In this document: piece after piece, positions 1-7,020 of the stretch
How the letters are laid out: each line of letters starts with the position of its first letter
Numbering within the stretch: the first letter of the stretch is position 1
Assembly: GCA_947383875.1 (NCBI GenBank)
Contig: CANDEX010000051.1
Span: forward strand, 1-11,854
Direction: 5' to 3'
DNA: 11,854 bases
Source: an uncultured Azospirillum sp.
GTDB lineage: Bacteria > Pseudomonadota > Alphaproteobacteria > RF32 > CAG-239
Notes under the pieces: generated by a model
Seen by the model: the letters and a program-made list of their open reading frames with translations, nothing else
The model's database searches: none
Told to the model about the DNA's origin: nothing
Made by a program: the position numbers and the translations under genes

Positions 1-46
1 AAAGTAAAGGGTAAAATCAACAAATCCACAACTTTAGTTCTCAAAA

Positions 47-367
47 TCAGAAAATCGTTATCAGGCTGATAAAAGACATCACCAGAACTGAACTGATGAC
101 CTGTTTCAGAAAAGCCAGAATGGCATTAACCGTTGTATATTGATAGTCGACAACCCGTCCACCGCGTTTATAAACCGGACGAAACGAAAAATTATACAAT
201 ACGCCGATAATTGCCGCCAACGCATAAAACTTTGCGTCAAAATAAACGGCTTCAATTTGCTCATAATCAAAATTGAAATACAAAAGAGAACCGATAACAA
301 TCCCTAAGAGCACCATCGGATCCCAAAACAGACCCGACATAAACAGAGCTTTCAGCCCGCGCAGCAT
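47..367 (-). CDS. Small hypothetical membrane protein, 106 aa
   Basis: I do not recognise the family. The protein has three hydrophobic stretches, at about residues 15-33, 45-62 and 80-104. A short Arg/Lys-rich segment (KRGGR, 68-71 plus flanking basic residues) lies between the second and third, so a three-helix inner-membrane protein is likely. The start is the ATG at 365-367. It is preceded by a purine-rich GGAAAGGAAG ribosome site that lies inside the end of the upstream gene. The stop of that gene (371-373) is only 3 nt before this start, so the pair is almost certainly translationally coupled. No signal-peptide cleavage site or catalytic motif is visible. The 46 bases downstream show no terminator. 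The gene could be real yet lineage-specific. Function is unknown, and confidence is for the gene being real. Confidence 0.72.
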   Translation of the reverse strand: MLRGLKALFMSGLFWDPMVLLGIVIGSLLYFNFDYEQIEAVYFDAKFYALAAIIGVLYNFSFRPVYKRGGRVVDYQYTTVNAILAFLKQVISSVLVMSFISLITIF

Positions 368-370
368 AAA

Positions 371-583
371 TCAAGCTTCCTTTCCCCAAACTCTGCGGCT
401 CAAAATATTTGAATCCGCTTTATAAGGATTCGGCCAAATGCAGCGACCGCGAGTTGTCTGTACAATCTCACCATTGCGAAATTGCGTCGTAGCCAATAAA
501 GCAAGATTTCCTCTGCGCACATTAGCAGGGCTAACGGTCTTGTTTTTATACCAGTCCAGATTTTCCTGAATTTCTCTACGCAT
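371..583 (-). CDS. Small hypothetical soluble protein, 70 aa
   Basis: This is an unrecognised short protein that is charged and aromatic (for example DWYKNK near the start and IWPNPYKAD near the end), with no membrane segment and no Cys/His metal cluster. The open frame can be extended to a TTG at 626-628. The ATG at 581-583 is the better start because a strong GGAGGAG Shine-Dalgarno sits 7-8 nt upstream, inside the extended reading. The gene follows glmM on the same strand and runs 3 nt short of the 106-aa membrane protein, so the two form a coupled pair. Without homologues I cannot assign a role. A small accessory subunit for the membrane partner is possible but is only inference. Confidence 0.65.
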   Translation of the reverse strand: MRREIQENLDWYKNKTVSPANVRRGNLALLATTQFRNGEIVQTTRGRCIWPNPYKADSNILSRRVWGKEA

Positions 584-668
584 ATAAAACTCCTCCGAGG
601 GTATATCAATAAAACTAAGCTTACTCAATTAAAGTAAACAAAAGTTTAACAGGTTTTATATCCCTCTG

Positions 669-2036
669 TTATACAGTCTTTTTTCCTTCAAAACCTGCCG
701 CATTTTCCAGAATGACAGATATTTCCGCATTCAATGCTTCAGCGAAAGCCGTATCATCGCTCCACACCCAGACCTGAATTTTAGGTTCAGTACCGGATTT
801 ACGCACCAAAACTTTACCCTTACCGCTAATAACCTCTTCCGCTCTTTTGATTGCGGATTTAAATGCCGGTAAATCAAATGCTGCCAACATAGCCTCTTTT
901 GAAGCAAATTTACTGTCCGTCCGTACACGAAACATCGGTGTAAACAACGGAAACAGTTCACTCATTTTCTTACCGCTTTTCAAAAAGCCCTGAGCCAAAA
1001 CCAACGCCGCAGCCAAAGCATCACCGGTTTTACCAAAATCCGACAACACAATATGTCCGGATTCTTCACCACCGACATTACAACCTTGCCGCCGCATTTC
1101 CTCAATAACATAACGCTCTCCGACAGCCGAACGCACGCAACGAATACCATAGCTGCCAAGAAAACGATCTAAGCCCGGATTTGAAACGATGGTTGCCGCA
1201 ACGGCATCACCCTTAAGCCGCCCCTGCTCTTTCAAACATTTTCCCATAAAGGCGATAATCTGATCGCCGTCCAAACGATTACCCAACTCATCACAAACAA
1301 TAATCCTGTCACCATCACCATCCACCGCAATACCCAATTGAGCATGAGCATTTTTGACTGTTTCAATCATTTTGGCCGTATGCTGTGACCCGCAATCCAA
1401 ATTAATATTTTTGCCGTTTGGTTCATTTCCGATAACAATAACCCCGGCACCGAGACCTTTAAACACTTCCGGCATAATTTTTGAAAACACGCCGTTAGCA
1501 CAATCTAAAACCACTCGCAAACCAGATAAAGGCATTGAACCTTCTGCCGCTTTCAAAACATTGTCCACATAACCGGCAAGTGCATCAGGAACCATTTCCG
1601 ATGTCCCGATTTCATCGGGATTCAGATTAAACTTATCAGCAGCAATCGCGTCTTCAATTTGAGCCGTTGCATCATCAGAAAATTTGTCCCCCTCGGCATT
1701 AATCAGTTTCAATCCGTTATCCTGATAAGGATTATGCGAAGCGGTAATCATTACCGTCATATCCACACCCAGAGACGGAGTAAGCATGGTAGCGGCCGGA
1801 GTAGGAATAACGCCGAGTTTCAATACATCAACCCCAGCGACATTAAACCCGGCAGTCAAAGCAGCCTCCAACATCTCACCGGAAATACGCGTATCCCGCG
1901 CAATAGCAGCTTTGCGTTTATTCCTGCAGATAAGCTGCCCGGCAGCCATCCCCAACTTCAACGCAAATTCCGCTGTCATCGGGTAAACATTGGCAACACC
2001 GCGTACCCCATCCGTTCCGAATAATTTATTTCCCAT
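669..2036 (-). CDS. glmM: Phosphoglucosamine mutase GlmM
   Basis: GlmM converts glucosamine-6-phosphate to glucosamine-1-phosphate in the cytoplasm, the step feeding GlmU and hence UDP-GlcNAc for peptidoglycan and lipopolysaccharide. The 455-aa length is normal for the family. The N-terminus LFGTDGVRG is the family hallmark. The phosphoserine loop ITASHNP places the catalytic serine at residue 100. The Mg2+-binding DGDGDR loop lies at 239-244, the sugar-binding GGEESGH at 322-328 and the C-terminal phosphate-binding RKSGTEP at 412-418. All four active-site loops are intact. The ATG at 2034-2036 has an AGGAG ribosome site 6 nt upstream. It lies 116 bp behind pheA on the same strand. In many alphaproteobacteria glmM directly follows ftsH; here other genes lie between them. 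The enzyme normally needs activation by serine phosphorylation. Confidence 0.97.
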   Translation of the reverse strand: MGNKLFGTDGVRGVANVYPMTAEFALKLGMAAGQLICRNKRKAAIARDTRISGEMLEAALTAGFNVAGVDVLKLGVIPTPAATMLTPSLGVDMTVMITASHNPYQDNGLKLINAEGDKFSDDATAQIEDAIAADKFNLNPDEIGTSEMVPDALAGYVDNVLKAAEGSMPLSGLRVVLDCANGVFSKIMPEVFKGLGAGVIVIGNEPNGKNINLDCGSQHTAKMIETVKNAHAQLGIAVDGDGDRIIVCDELGNRLDGDQIIAFMGKCLKEQGRLKGDAVAATIVSNPGLDRFLGSYGIRCVRSAVGERYVIEEMRRQGCNVGGEESGHIVLSDFGKTGDALAAALVLAQGFLKSGKKMSELFPLFTPMFRVRTDSKFASKEAMLAAFDLPAFKSAIKRAEEVISGKGKVLVRKSGTEPKIQVWVWSDDTAFAEALNAEISVILENAAGFEGKKTV

Positions 2037-2091
2037 TACAAACTCCTGACTTTATAATCTTATACTTTCTCAATCATATCTGCCGGATGAA

Positions 2092-2120
2092 AATACACAA
2101 GCCTTTATCGCAAATATCAA
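2092..2120 (-). promoter_or_regulatory. Putative sigma-70-type promoter for glmM
   Basis: On the minus strand, TTGATA (2115-2120) is separated by 17 nt from TGTATT (2092-2097), in the 116-bp gap between pheA and glmM. The -35 matches consensus at 5 of 6 positions and the -10 at only 4 of 6. It would let glmM be transcribed independently of pheA. An imperfect palindrome (GTG…CAC arms, 2131-2153) overlaps the end of pheA just upstream. It could be an operator or chance. Confidence 0.33.
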
Positions 2121-2152
2121 CTCAACAGATGTGACTGATTGTTACAATGGCA

Positions 2153-2986
2153 CTACATCCGGTCGCGCGCAGAAGAATAAGTCCCCAGCACATGAACATA
2201 ATCAGAAAAAAACGACAACTCTTCAAAAGCATTTTTATATGCTTGCGTATGCGGATGAGCTTCTATTTCCGCATAAAATTGCGCCGAAACAAATTTACCG
2301 TCCAGTAAATAGCTCTCCAGCTTAGTCATATTAATACCATTGGTGGCAAAACCGCCTAAAGCTTTATACAGTGCCGCCGGAATATTTTTCAATTTGAAAA
2401 TAAACGAAGTAATAAACTTGCAACCATCATCCTCAGGGACAGCCTCCTCGCGTGACATAATCAAGAAACGCGTCGTATTATTGGACGCATTTTCAATATT
2501 TGCCGCCAAAATCTGCAATCCGTAAATCTCCGCCGCTAATTTGGAAGCAATCGCCGCTTTGGTATTATCTTTCCAAGCCAAAATATCTTCACAAGATTTC
2601 GCCGTATCAATCCGTGCCACAGGCTTAATACAGTGAGCCTTAAGAAAATCCGCACATTGCGCCAACGCCTGCGGATGTGACGAAGCCGCAGTAATCTCTG
2701 ATAATTGAGCACCCGGCAAGCCTAAAAGCTGATGCTCAATCCGCAAAAAATGCTCGCCGACAATATGCAGCCCTGTTTGAGGCAACAAAAAATGCACGTC
2801 CGATACTCTGCCGGCATTAGAGTTTTCAACCGGAATCATCGCAGCATCAGCAACACCTGCGGCAACCTTTTCCATTGCATCCTCAAACGTTTCGCAAGAC
2901 AAATAATCCTGCCCCGGAAACACTTGCATCGCCGCGATATGAGAATAAGCTCCGGCCACACCCTGATATGCAATTTTCATCTTCAT
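2153..2986 (-). CDS. pheA: Prephenate dehydratase (monofunctional, with ACT domain)
   Basis: This enzyme decarboxylates and dehydrates prephenate to phenylpyruvate, the committed step of phenylalanine synthesis. From the chosen start it is 277 aa, typical of a dehydratase without a fused chorismate mutase. The N-terminus KIAYQGVAGAYSH begins the catalytic domain. IPVENSNAGRV lies at 51-61 and the hallmark TTRF, with the essential Thr-Arg-Phe, at 171-174. A C-terminal ACT domain (about 192-265) contains GINMTKLES (217-225), the region that binds phenylalanine for feedback inhibition in this family. The frame extends to a TTG at 2996-2998, but the ATG at 2984-2986 is preferred because GAGGG lies 5 nt before it. 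A second ATG two codons later is also possible. It is divergent from queA across 84 bp. No terminator follows, so read-through into glmM is possible. Confidence 0.95.
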   Translation of the reverse strand: MKMKIAYQGVAGAYSHIAAMQVFPGQDYLSCETFEDAMEKVAAGVADAAMIPVENSNAGRVSDVHFLLPQTGLHIVGEHFLRIEHQLLGLPGAQLSEITAASSHPQALAQCADFLKAHCIKPVARIDTAKSCEDILAWKDNTKAAIASKLAAEIYGLQILAANIENASNNTTRFLIMSREEAVPEDDGCKFITSFIFKLKNIPAALYKALGGFATNGINMTKLESYLLDGKFVSAQFYAEIEAHPHTQAYKNAFEELSFFSDYVHVLGTYSSARDRM

Positions 2987-3005
2987 TGTCACCCTCAAAA
3001 ATCAT

Positions 3006-3034
3006 TTGCAATTAACCGCTTTATAAACTATAAC
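3006..3034 (+). promoter_or_regulatory. Promoter for queA
   Basis: TTGCAA (3006-3011), a 17-nt spacer and TATAAC (3029-3034) lie in the pheA/queA divergent gap, giving a predicted transcription start near 3041 and a leader of about 30 nt. This supports the queA start at 3071 over the long upstream in-frame extension, which would lie antisense to pheA. Any pheA promoter must overlap the same AT-rich segment. Confidence 0.55.
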
Positions 3035-3070
3035 ATCAAAAAAATAAAGCCTGAATTTGAAAGCCTGACC

Positions 3071-4165
3071 ATGAAAGTAGATATCTTTGATTTTGATTTA
3101 GACCGCAACCTGATCGCTTCGCAACCAGCCGACCCGCGCGACAGCTGCAAGCTTCTGGACGCCTCCGACGATAATCTGATCAACGATCGTATTTTTACCG
3201 AACTTCCCGATTTACTGGAGGAAGGTGACGTGCTGGTATTTAATGATACCAAAGTCATCCCGGCAAGACTTTATGCCATACGCGGTCAAGCCGAAGTTGA
3301 AGTCACGCTTTATCATCCGGTTGACGGCATTCGCTGGATGGCGTTCATCAAAAACGCCAAACGCCTGCATGAAGGCGATACCATTACTTTCTACACGGCT
3401 GAAATCGCCCCCGAACAATCACAATTCAGCGCGGAAATTATCGGTAAGAAAGGCGAAGACGGCGTCGAAATCGCTTTCACCTGCCCTCCTCAGAAACTGG
3501 CGCATATGTTGGAAACTTACGGGTCTATGCCTTTACCGCCATACATCAAACGCAGCAAACCGGACGCTGCGGACAAAGACAGCCTGTGGAACAGATACAG
3601 CGATAAAGAAAATTATCAAACCATTTATGCCAAATATGAAGGCGCGGTAGCCGCACCAACAGCAGGATTGCATTTTACCGACCGGGTTTTTTCGGCTCTG
3701 GAGAAAAAGGGAATCAAAAAAGTATTTTTAACGTTACACGTTGGTGCCGGAACATTTCTGCCTGTCAAAGTCGAAGATACCGATGATCACAAAATGCACG
3801 CCGAATACGGAATTATCAGTCAAGAAGCCTGCGACACCATAAACCTGGCCAAAGCGACAGGAAAAAGAATCATTGCCGTCGGCACCACATCACTCCGCCT
3901 GCTGGAAACAGCCGGAGATGAAAACGGAATTCTCCACCCGTTCACCGGTGAAACAAGCATTTTCATCACCCCGGGGTATAAATTCAAAATTATTGATAAT
4001 ATTGTCACCAATTTTCACTTACCGAAATCTACTTTATTTATGCTTATTTGCGCTATAGCCGGCACTGAGCGGATGAAAGCAGCCTATCAACACGCAATGA
4101 CCCAGGGATATCACTTTTATTCATACGGCGACAGCTGCTTTTTAAAATGCGTAAATAAAATTTAA
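3071..4165 (+). CDS. queA: S-adenosylmethionine:tRNA ribosyltransferase-isomerase QueA
   Basis: QueA transfers and isomerises the ribosyl part of S-adenosylmethionine onto 7-aminomethyl-7-deazaguanine at tRNA position 34, giving epoxyqueuosine. The protein is 364 aa, close to the usual 340-360. Family signatures run in order: VFNDTKVIPARL (56-67), YGSMPLPPYIKR (150-161), YAKYEGAVAAPTAGLHFT (186-203), LHVGAGTFLPV (222-232), HKMHAEY (240-246), GTTSLRLLE (271-279), NFHLPKSTL (314-322) and FYSYGDSCFL (349-358) near the end. The open frame continues upstream to 2732, but that part is antisense to pheA. The ATG at 3071 gives the normal family N-terminus and lies just behind a good promoter; its ribosome site is weak (GAAAG). 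The usual partner tgt is not adjacent. The next gene, 44 bp on, encodes a degenerate GGDEF protein. Confidence 0.96.
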   Translation: MKVDIFDFDLDRNLIASQPADPRDSCKLLDASDDNLINDRIFTELPDLLEEGDVLVFNDTKVIPARLYAIRGQAEVEVTLYHPVDGIRWMAFIKNAKRLHEGDTITFYTAEIAPEQSQFSAEIIGKKGEDGVEIAFTCPPQKLAHMLETYGSMPLPPYIKRSKPDAADKDSLWNRYSDKENYQTIYAKYEGAVAAPTAGLHFTDRVFSALEKKGIKKVFLTLHVGAGTFLPVKVEDTDDHKMHAEYGIISQEACDTINLAKATGKRIIAVGTTSLRLLETAGDENGILHPFTGETSIFITPGYKFKIIDNIVTNFHLPKSTLFMLICAIAGTERMKAAYQHAMTQGYHFYSYGDSCFLKCVNKI

Positions 4166-4209
4166 ACCCTTATCCTGTACAATCCTCGCTGATTGGAAAG
4201 GATAATCCC

Positions 4210-5382
4210 GTGCGCAAATTCATACACAACCTTCAGCAAAGTTTGCCATTAGTACATAATGCGCAGCTGCCTGCTTTTATTTTCGGACTGGCTTTGCTGG
4301 GGTTCTATCTTTATGGAGATATCAGTTCGGAATCGATGCTGACTTTTCATTGCGCTTTTTTCATTCTGTCTGCAATAAGTTTCGGCACCTTAATTTATTT
4401 CAACCATCGCAAACCTGTTTTTTACCTGTTAATTACCGTCTTAGCTTATATCTTAATAAATGCATTCAAAAGGCTCTACAGCCTTGATTACTTAAGTTCG
4501 CCGGCATATCAAAACCTTTGTTTTTTTGTCCCGTTAAACTTAGGACTATTTTATTTTTGGCCGGATCGCCGTCTTCTGTCACGTTATACAGTTTATTGGC
4601 TGCTGTTAATCTTTGCCGAATACGCTCTGGCAGAAAAACTCACCTCTTTATCCCTGACTGTCGCCGTATATTTCTCAGCAGACACCATCAACCTTAATTC
4701 CTTAAGTATTGTTCTTTTTGGATTACTGACATTCGCCGCTTTCAGTCGAACAGTAACCAGCGGTTCAATTATGGACAGCGCACTGTTCTACGCCGGTTTA
4801 AATATCTTCGCCGGTTTTTACTATTCATCAAGCCCCGCAGCCTTAACCATTTTTTTCTGCGCTGCCTCTGTAACAATATGCTACGCCATTGCTAAAAACA
4901 TTTACTACACAACTTACACGGATGTTATTACCGGCTTACCTGAACGCAACGCATATCTGAAACAATCCAAATCTTTCCCATTAAAATACAGTCTAGGCAT
5001 CATCTGCATTGATAATTATGAACATTTACAACAAGTATTCGGCCGCCGCGGCATAAATGCCCTGACCAAAATGATCATCATGAGACTACAGGAAACTGAC
5101 AACGAAAATCCCATTTACCGCTGTTCTGATGATGAGTTTATCATCATATTTAAAAACGAAGATAAAAAAGAAAGTTTTGAACACTTGGAACAAATCCGCC
5201 GTGCCATTGCCTCTACCGATTTTATGCTCGGAAACCGGAAAAAGGGATTAAAATTGACAGTGTCATGCTGCGTCTCTGAAAAGAAACGCAGCGATGACAG
5301 TTCTCTTGATGTTTTAGTTCGTGCCCGCAAAGCTCTGCAAAAAACGTATCAATTCACTCAGAACGTGACCACAAAGGCTTAA
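4210..5382 (+). CDS. Multi-pass membrane protein with degenerate GGDEF domain
   Basis: The protein is 390 aa. Residues 1-230 are strongly hydrophobic, with about seven or eight predicted membrane spans (for example 19-37, 44-64, 70-86, 127-141, 163-180, 189-204, 209-228). A C-terminal domain begins with YTDVITGLPERNAYL (235-249), the usual start of a GGDEF (diguanylate cyclase) domain. The signature loop reads RCSDDEF, with SDDEF at 306-310, so both glycines are replaced. The usual FKxxND…GH segment is also lost (YEHLQQVFGRR, 270-280). No RxxD inhibitory site lies five residues upstream; DNEN is there instead. I infer that it does not make cyclic di-GMP and may instead be a nucleotide-responsive or structural sensor. 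The GTG start at 4210 has GGAAAGGA upstream. The gene is 44 bp after queA and probably co-transcribed. Its last 29 bp overlap the convergent lgt. Confidence 0.85.
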   Translation: MRKFIHNLQQSLPLVHNAQLPAFIFGLALLGFYLYGDISSESMLTFHCAFFILSAISFGTLIYFNHRKPVFYLLITVLAYILINAFKRLYSLDYLSSPAYQNLCFFVPLNLGLFYFWPDRRLLSRYTVYWLLLIFAEYALAEKLTSLSLTVAVYFSADTINLNSLSIVLFGLLTFAAFSRTVTSGSIMDSALFYAGLNIFAGFYYSSSPAALTIFFCAASVTICYAIAKNIYYTTYTDVITGLPERNAYLKQSKSFPLKYSLGIICIDNYEHLQQVFGRRGINALTKMIIMRLQETDNENPIYRCSDDEFIIIFKNEDKKESFEHLEQIRRAIASTDFMLGNRKKGLKLTVSCCVSEKKRSDDSSLDVLVRARKALQKTYQFTQNVTTKA

Positions 5383-6163
5383 TATACTTAACGGACAAAA
5401 CAGCTATCCCGGCCACTAACAGCGGCACAGATAAAATCTGCCCCATCGTCACATGACCAAAAATAAACCCAAGTTGCGCATCCGGCTGCCGAAACTGCTC
5501 CATACTCATCCGGAAAACAGCATATAACACGGCAAAAACAGATGCCACGGTTCCGCTTTTTTCTCTCACAACTTTTGAACGCCACATCAAATTAAGAATG
5601 ACAAACATCAATAAACCTTCCGTCAAAGCTTCATAAAGTTGGGACGGATGCCGCGGTACATATCCGCCGCTCGGAAATTTAACGGCCCAAGCCACATCAG
5701 TCGGCCGCCCCCATAGTTCATCATTTACAAAATTCGCCAAACGTCCGAGAAAAATACCTATCGGAGCATAAAGCACAACCAAATCCGACAATTTCAAGAA
5801 AGGATAATTAATTTTATGAGAAAAATACCACATCGCCAGAATAACGCCGGCAATGCCGCCATGAAAAGACATCCCGCCATGCCAAATGGCAAAAATCTGC
5901 AACGGATGATGCAAATAGGTATCCTGCCCGTAAAATAAAACATAACCGAAACGCCCGCCAAGAATAACACCAAGCGTAATGTAAAACACCAAATCCTCGA
6001 TATTTTCTTTGCTTAACCCCAAATGATTTTTTTCAACATTTCTCTTCAATAAAAACCAACCGATTAAAATACCAAACAAATAAGCCATAGAATACCAGCG
6101 CACAGCCAGCGGACCAATCGTAAACATAATCGGAGAAATCTCCGGAAAATCTAAACCATTCAT
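5354..6163 (-). CDS. lgt: Prolipoprotein diacylglyceryl transferase Lgt
   Basis: Lgt is an inner-membrane enzyme. It moves diacylglycerol from phosphatidylglycerol to the lipobox cysteine of prolipoproteins, the first step of lipoprotein maturation. The 269-aa length is typical. Seen in order are WYSMAYLFGILIGW (23-36), the HGGMSFHGG block (95-103, with His101 matching the essential His103 of E. coli), the Lgt signature GRLANFVNDELWGRPTD (140-156, with Arg141 matching E. coli Arg143), RHPSQLYEA (171-179) and a C-terminal EQFRQPD. Several membrane spans are evident. The ATG at 6161-6163 has GAGGG 7 nt upstream. A minus-strand TATAAT (6197-6202) lies close by. Its stop (5354-5356) lies inside the end of the convergent GGDEF-like gene. 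One client in this genome would be Pal, whose 3' end is at the right edge of the window. Confidence 0.96.
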   Translation of the reverse strand: MNGLDFPEISPIMFTIGPLAVRWYSMAYLFGILIGWFLLKRNVEKNHLGLSKENIEDLVFYITLGVILGGRFGYVLFYGQDTYLHHPLQIFAIWHGGMSFHGGIAGVILAMWYFSHKINYPFLKLSDLVVLYAPIGIFLGRLANFVNDELWGRPTDVAWAVKFPSGGYVPRHPSQLYEALTEGLLMFVILNLMWRSKVVREKSGTVASVFAVLYAVFRMSMEQFRQPDAQLGFIFGHVTMGQILSVPLLVAGIAVLSVKYIKPLWSRSE

Positions 6164-6196
6164 CTTTTTTCCCTCTGAATTATCTAATTTGTAAAC

Positions 6197-6226
6197 ATTA
6201 TATTAATATAAAAAAATATATCCACA
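6197..6226 (-). promoter_or_regulatory. Probable lgt promoter (-10 TATAAT)
   Basis: A perfect minus-strand TATAAT lies at 6197-6202, about 34 bp before the lgt start codon. The best -35 with an 18-nt spacer is TGTGGA (6221-6226), a weak match. The surrounding 6184-6300 is very AT-rich, as expected for the divergent lgt/ybjN control region. It holds no gene that I can support. Confidence 0.45.
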
Positions 6227-6305
6227 CCTAAAAAATTCTCCCCGTATAACTTTTTCATAAGACTTTGATTTAAATAAATAAAAAATAAATACAAAAATTT
6301 TTTCC

Positions 6306-6376
6306 TGTGAATTAGGTGGAAAACTCCGGTAAGGGGATTGCCTAACGCGACTCGCTCATGCAATCTTACTTTCACA
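6306..6376 (+). promoter_or_regulatory. Candidate structured 5' leader of the YbjN gene
   Basis: This is a GC-richer island between an AT-rich promoter region and the ybjN start. TGTGAA (6306-6311) can pair with TTCACA (6371-6376) to close it. Inside, GTAA…GATTGC (6329-6332 and 6336-6341) pairs with GCAATC-TTAC (6360-6369), and a short GGA/TCC hairpin with a four-base loop lies at 6318-6327. An alternative pairing TTAGG/CCTAA (6312-6316 with 6341-6345) competes with this. I do not recognise a known riboswitch. The segment could be a leader structure or chance pairing. Confidence 0.3.
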
Positions 6377-6412
6377 AGCCCGTGGTCGTTTTTGAAAAAG
6401 GTAGAGAAACTG

Positions 6413-6910
6413 ATGAATTTGGCAAAGAATTATGCCCTGACATATAACCCAATAGACACTGTTGAACATTTATTCAGCACAAAATCTTATGAACTTGACC
6501 GCAGGACCCCAAACGAAGTCGTTGTCGAAGTGCAGGGAAAATGGAACAATATGCTCCTCTTTTTTGCCTGGGAGGAAAATATGCACTGTCTCCACCTTTC
6601 CTGCCTGATGGACATTAAAAGTACCATTGAGGACCGAGCCAAAATTTTTGAAATGCTGGCATTGGCAAACGAAGAATTATGGGTCGGCCACTTTTCATAT
6701 TGGACAGAACAAAATATGCCGGTCTTCAAACATGCTGTCATCATTAACGACAACGAAGACAACATTGAAAGCAAAATTGCCCAAATCATAGATATCGCCA
6801 TCAAAGAATGTGAAAGGATGTACCCGATTTTTAATGTCGTCCTCACGAAAGGGATGCCCCCAAGACAAGCGATGTATCCGATGATGATGGAAACCATAGG
6901 CCAGGCCTGA
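6413..6910 (+). CDS. YbjN domain-containing protein
   Basis: This is a 165-aa cytoplasmic protein of the YbjN family, whose fold resembles type III secretion chaperones. The alphaproteobacterial branch is recognisable from the phrases NPIDTVEHL (12-20), DRRTPNEVVVEVQGKW (29-44), LLFFAWEENMHCLHLSC (48-64), LALANEELWVGHFSYW (82-97), PVFKHAV (103-109) and ECERMYPIF (132-140). The biochemical role is not established. YbjN proteins have been linked to stress responses and motility in enterobacteria. The start is the ATG at 6413, giving the family's usual length; upstream in-frame codons lie in the leader and look non-coding. The ribosome site is modest (AAGGTAGAG). In many alphaproteobacteria this gene neighbours proC; here it stands alone between lgt (divergent) and an XRE regulator on the same strand. 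No convincing terminator follows, only an A/T hairpin with a T tract near 6910-6930. Confidence 0.88.
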   Translation: MNLAKNYALTYNPIDTVEHLFSTKSYELDRRTPNEVVVEVQGKWNNMLLFFAWEENMHCLHLSCLMDIKSTIEDRAKIFEMLALANEELWVGHFSYWTEQNMPVFKHAVIINDNEDNIESKIAQIIDIAIKECERMYPIFNVVLTKGMPPRQAMYPMMMETIGQA

Positions 6911-6958
6911 TAAATGCGTTTTATTTTTTGAGTTGATATTTTTTCTGACATCATTTAC

Positions 6959-6964
6959 TATAAT
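6959..6964 (+). promoter_or_regulatory. -10 element (TATAAT) for the XRE-gene transcript
   Basis: A perfect TATAAT lies 277 bp before the XRE start codon, so transcription would begin near 6971 and give a leader of about 265 nt. A TTGATA at 6933-6938 is 20 nt upstream, which is longer than the optimal spacing. The -35 assignment is therefore uncertain and an activator may be needed. Confidence 0.4.
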
Positions 6965-7020
6965 TTTTGCTGACGATAAATAATCCAAAGTCAGTCTGTT
7001 TATGACAAATAAACAGCTTA

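Noticed and set aside
584..628. TTG-started extension of the 70-aa protein to 85 aa.
   Set aside because: The strong GGAGGAG ribosome site lies inside the extension and is correctly spaced for the internal ATG at 581-583.
2732..3070. Extended N-terminus of QueA, since the frame stays open for 113 extra codons.
   Set aside because: That part is antisense to pheA, lacks QueA similarity, and precedes the mapped-looking promoter at 3006-3034. The family N-terminus begins at 3071.
6311..6355. Cobalamin or cyclic di-GMP riboswitch, suggested by short similarities (GGTGGAAAACTCC, CTCCGGTAAGG).
   Set aside because: The remaining conserved cores (the cobalamin box with its CCCGCAACTG stretch, or the paired GEMM stems) are absent. 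The element is also too short for a cobalamin aptamer.
6910..6930. Terminator after the YbjN gene (ATAAA…TTTAT with a following T tract).
   Set aside because: The stem is only five A/T pairs and would be very unstable. I would not annotate it without 3'-end data.
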